A stretch of 64,000 nucleotides of DNA from Streptomyces sp. CB02261 (GTDB lineage: Bacteria > Actinomycetota > Actinomycetes > Streptomycetales > Streptomycetaceae). The stretch covers positions 629,478 to 693,477 of the forward strand of contig NZ_LIVX01000003.1 in assembly GCF_001905665.1 (NCBI RefSeq). Direction: 5' to 3'. The notes beneath the pieces were generated by a model that did not search any database, was not told where the DNA came from, and was given only the letters and a program-made list of their open reading frames with translations. The translations under genes were made by a program, and so were the position numbers. Shown piece by piece: positions 62,945 through 64,000 of this stretch. Every line of letters begins with the position of its first letter. The first letter of the stretch is position 1.

Positions 62945-64000
62945 GTGCGGTATCTCATCCTCGGCACCACCGAGGCCCTCGGCTCCGACGGCACCCCCCT
63001 CCCTCTCGGCGGCGCCCGGCTCCGCGCGCTCCTCGCCGCGCTCGCGCTGCGCGGCGGACGGTCGGCCTCCGCCGCCGAACTCGCCGACGACGTGTACGGG
63101 GACAACCCGCCGCAGGACGCACCCGCCGCCCTCCAGGCCCTGGTCGGCCGCCTCCGCCGGATCCTCGGCCGAGAGGCCGTCGTCTCCACCCCCGGCCCCG
63201 GCTACCGCCTCGCCGCCACCCCCGACGACATCGACCTGCACGTCTTCGAGCGCCGGGTCGGGGACGCGGGCACCCGCCTCGACGCCGGCGACCCCGACAC
63301 CGCCGCCACCCTCCTCCGGGAGGCCCTCGCCCTCTTCCGCGGCCCCGCCCTCGCCGACCTCCCCGACCCGGCGGGCCTCCGGGCCGAGGCCCAGCGGCTC
63401 GCGGCCCTGCGACAGCGCGTCGAGGCCGATCTGCGCCGCGGCGCCACCGACGGACTCGTACCGGAGCTGACCGAGCTCACCACCACGTACCCGTACGACG
63501 AGGCCTTCCGCGCCCACCTCATCCGCGCCCTGCGTGCCGACGGCCGCCACGCCGACGCCCTCGCCGCGTACGAGTCGGCCCGCCGCACCCTCGCGGACGC
63601 CCTCGGCGCCGACCCGGGCCCCGAACTCACCGCCCTCCACCGCGAGCTCCTCACCGGCCCGCCGCCCCGCCCCGCGCGCGACAGCCGTACGGACCCGCCG
63701 CCGGGTTCCGCCCGAGACCCTCGCACGGACCCGTCGGCGCGATCCGCTCACGCCGGCGGTACGTCCCCGTCGCCAGGATCCGCCCGGGACGGCGGGACGG
63801 ACACGCCGCCAGGACCCGCCCAGGACCGCCGTACGGATCCCCCGTCCCGATCCCCGCGGGACCCCCGCACAGACCCGTCACCAGGATCCGCCCCGGACGG
63901 GAGCACCGGCGCACACCGCGACCCCCCACACCAGAACCCCGCCCCCGGCAACATCCGCCCCCGGCTCACCTCCTTCGTCGGGCGGGAGCCCGAGCTCGAC
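62945..64000 (+). CDS. SARP-type transcriptional regulator, 5' part
   Basis: Open to the window edge (352 codons). An OmpR-like winged HTH (RYLILGTTEALGSDG, then LGGARLRALLAALALRGG and ALVGRLRRILG, GPGYRLAA) is followed by a bacterial transcriptional-activator (BTAD) domain: VFERRVGDAGTRLDAGD, ALFRGPALADL, TYPYDEAFRAHLIRALRADGRHADALAAYESARRTL. After a repetitive linker (63674-63905) the sequence RLTSFVGREPELD marks the start of an NB-ARC ATPase, so this is a large AfsR-like regulator. GTG 62945 comes 6 nt after CACAAT, so it may also be leaderless. Confidence 0.9.
   Translation, partial: MRYLILGTTEALGSDGTPLPLGGARLRALLAALALRGGRSASAAELADDVYGDNPPQDAPAALQALVGRLRRILGREAVVSTPGPGYRLAATPDDIDLHVFERRVGDAGTRLDAGDPDTAATLLREALALFRGPALADLPDPAGLRAEAQRLAALRQRVEADLRRGATDGLVPELTELTTTYPYDEAFRAHLIRALRADGRHADALAAYESARRTLADALGADPGPELTALHRELLTGPPPRPARDSRTDPPPGSARDPRTDPSARSAHAGGTSPSPGSARDGGTDTPPGPAQDRRTDPPSRSPRDPRTDPSPGSAPDGSTGAHRDPPHQNPAPGNIRPRLTSFVGREPELD
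63674..63905 (+). repeat. Repetitive linker between BTAD and ATPase domains
   Basis: About six imperfect copies of a 13-residue unit with the core RDxRTDPPPGSA, coded by related 36-39 bp DNA units with ggatccgcc and acggac cores. Confidence 0.75.

Overview
The window reads as high-GC (about 70%) actinobacterial chromosome, almost certainly Streptomyces: bldC is present, two genes carry rare TTA (bldA-type) codons, many starts are GTG and several genes look leaderless. The order dnaX, purD, purC, purSQL, purF, purM, valine dehydrogenase, bldC, hrpA agrees with what I recall of the conserved core of the S. coelicolor chromosome (about SCO4067-SCO4116). I see no IS element, prophage, integrase or CRISPR array.

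Layout. 1-3.2 kb: 3' part of an NTPase/WD40 protein with a TTA codon, tRNA-Ser and the 4.5S SRP RNA. 3.3-11.9 kb: dnaX, purD, a membrane protein resembling an M48 peptidase without its zinc motif, a dimethylformamidase-like protein and purC. 11.9-16.3 kb: a leftward ABC exporter plus two-component system lying between two identical tRNA-Gly(GCC) genes and carrying two minisatellites, then tRNA-Gly(TCC). 16.5-20.4 kb: an Lsr2 paralogue beside AT-rich DNA, then purS-purQ-purL. 20.4-24 kb: SnoaL-like protein, sterol-carrier-type protein, META-domain lipoprotein and a Tat sulfatase. 24.4-31.3 kb: purF, purM, DUF3073, vdh, a Streptomyces-specific protein, and bldC behind two BldD-type boxes. 31.4-40.3 kb: tRNA-Asp, hrpA, a DsbA/CcdA thiol-redox pair, a ricin-type lectin, a tRNA Glu-Asp-Phe operon, a zincin and a lipoprotein. 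40.5-53 kb: DEAD-box helicase with a repeat tail, large secreted FG-GAP protein, tRNA-Lys, lipid kinase plus PAP2 phosphatase, SnoaL-fused ECF sigma factor, rhodanese, initiator tRNA, a TipA-like MerR regulator and a SpoIIE-type phosphatase. 53-64 kb: M23 peptidase under a c-di-AMP (ydaO) riboswitch, PrsW-like protease, trmB, L-2-hydroxyglutarate oxidase, a TTA-containing NsdA-like regulator, an asparagine-synthetase/lasso-cyclase-like protein with a degenerate ATP loop, a Uma2 pseudogene and the 5' part of a SARP regulator.

How the genes work together. Seven purine genes (purD, C, S, Q, L, F, M) lie within 22 kb in several transcription units and cover most of the route from PRPP to SAICAR. 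Developmental and envelope control recurs: bldC, lsr2, two TTA genes, the riboswitch-controlled peptidase and an NsdA-like regulator. Seven genes (dnaX, purD, the 20890 gene, purF, the rhodanese, the MerR regulator, the PrsW protease) share one layout: TANNNT, exactly 7 nt, then the start codon, with no Shine-Dalgarno sequence. That layout predicts leaderless transcripts.

The points I find most worth follow-up are the paired BldD boxes at bldC, the MerR promoter with a 19-bp spacer, the degenerate lasso-cyclase homologue next to a TTA-containing regulator, the collagen-like insertion in the lipid kinase, and the tRNA-flanked exporter cassette with its inverted repeat.
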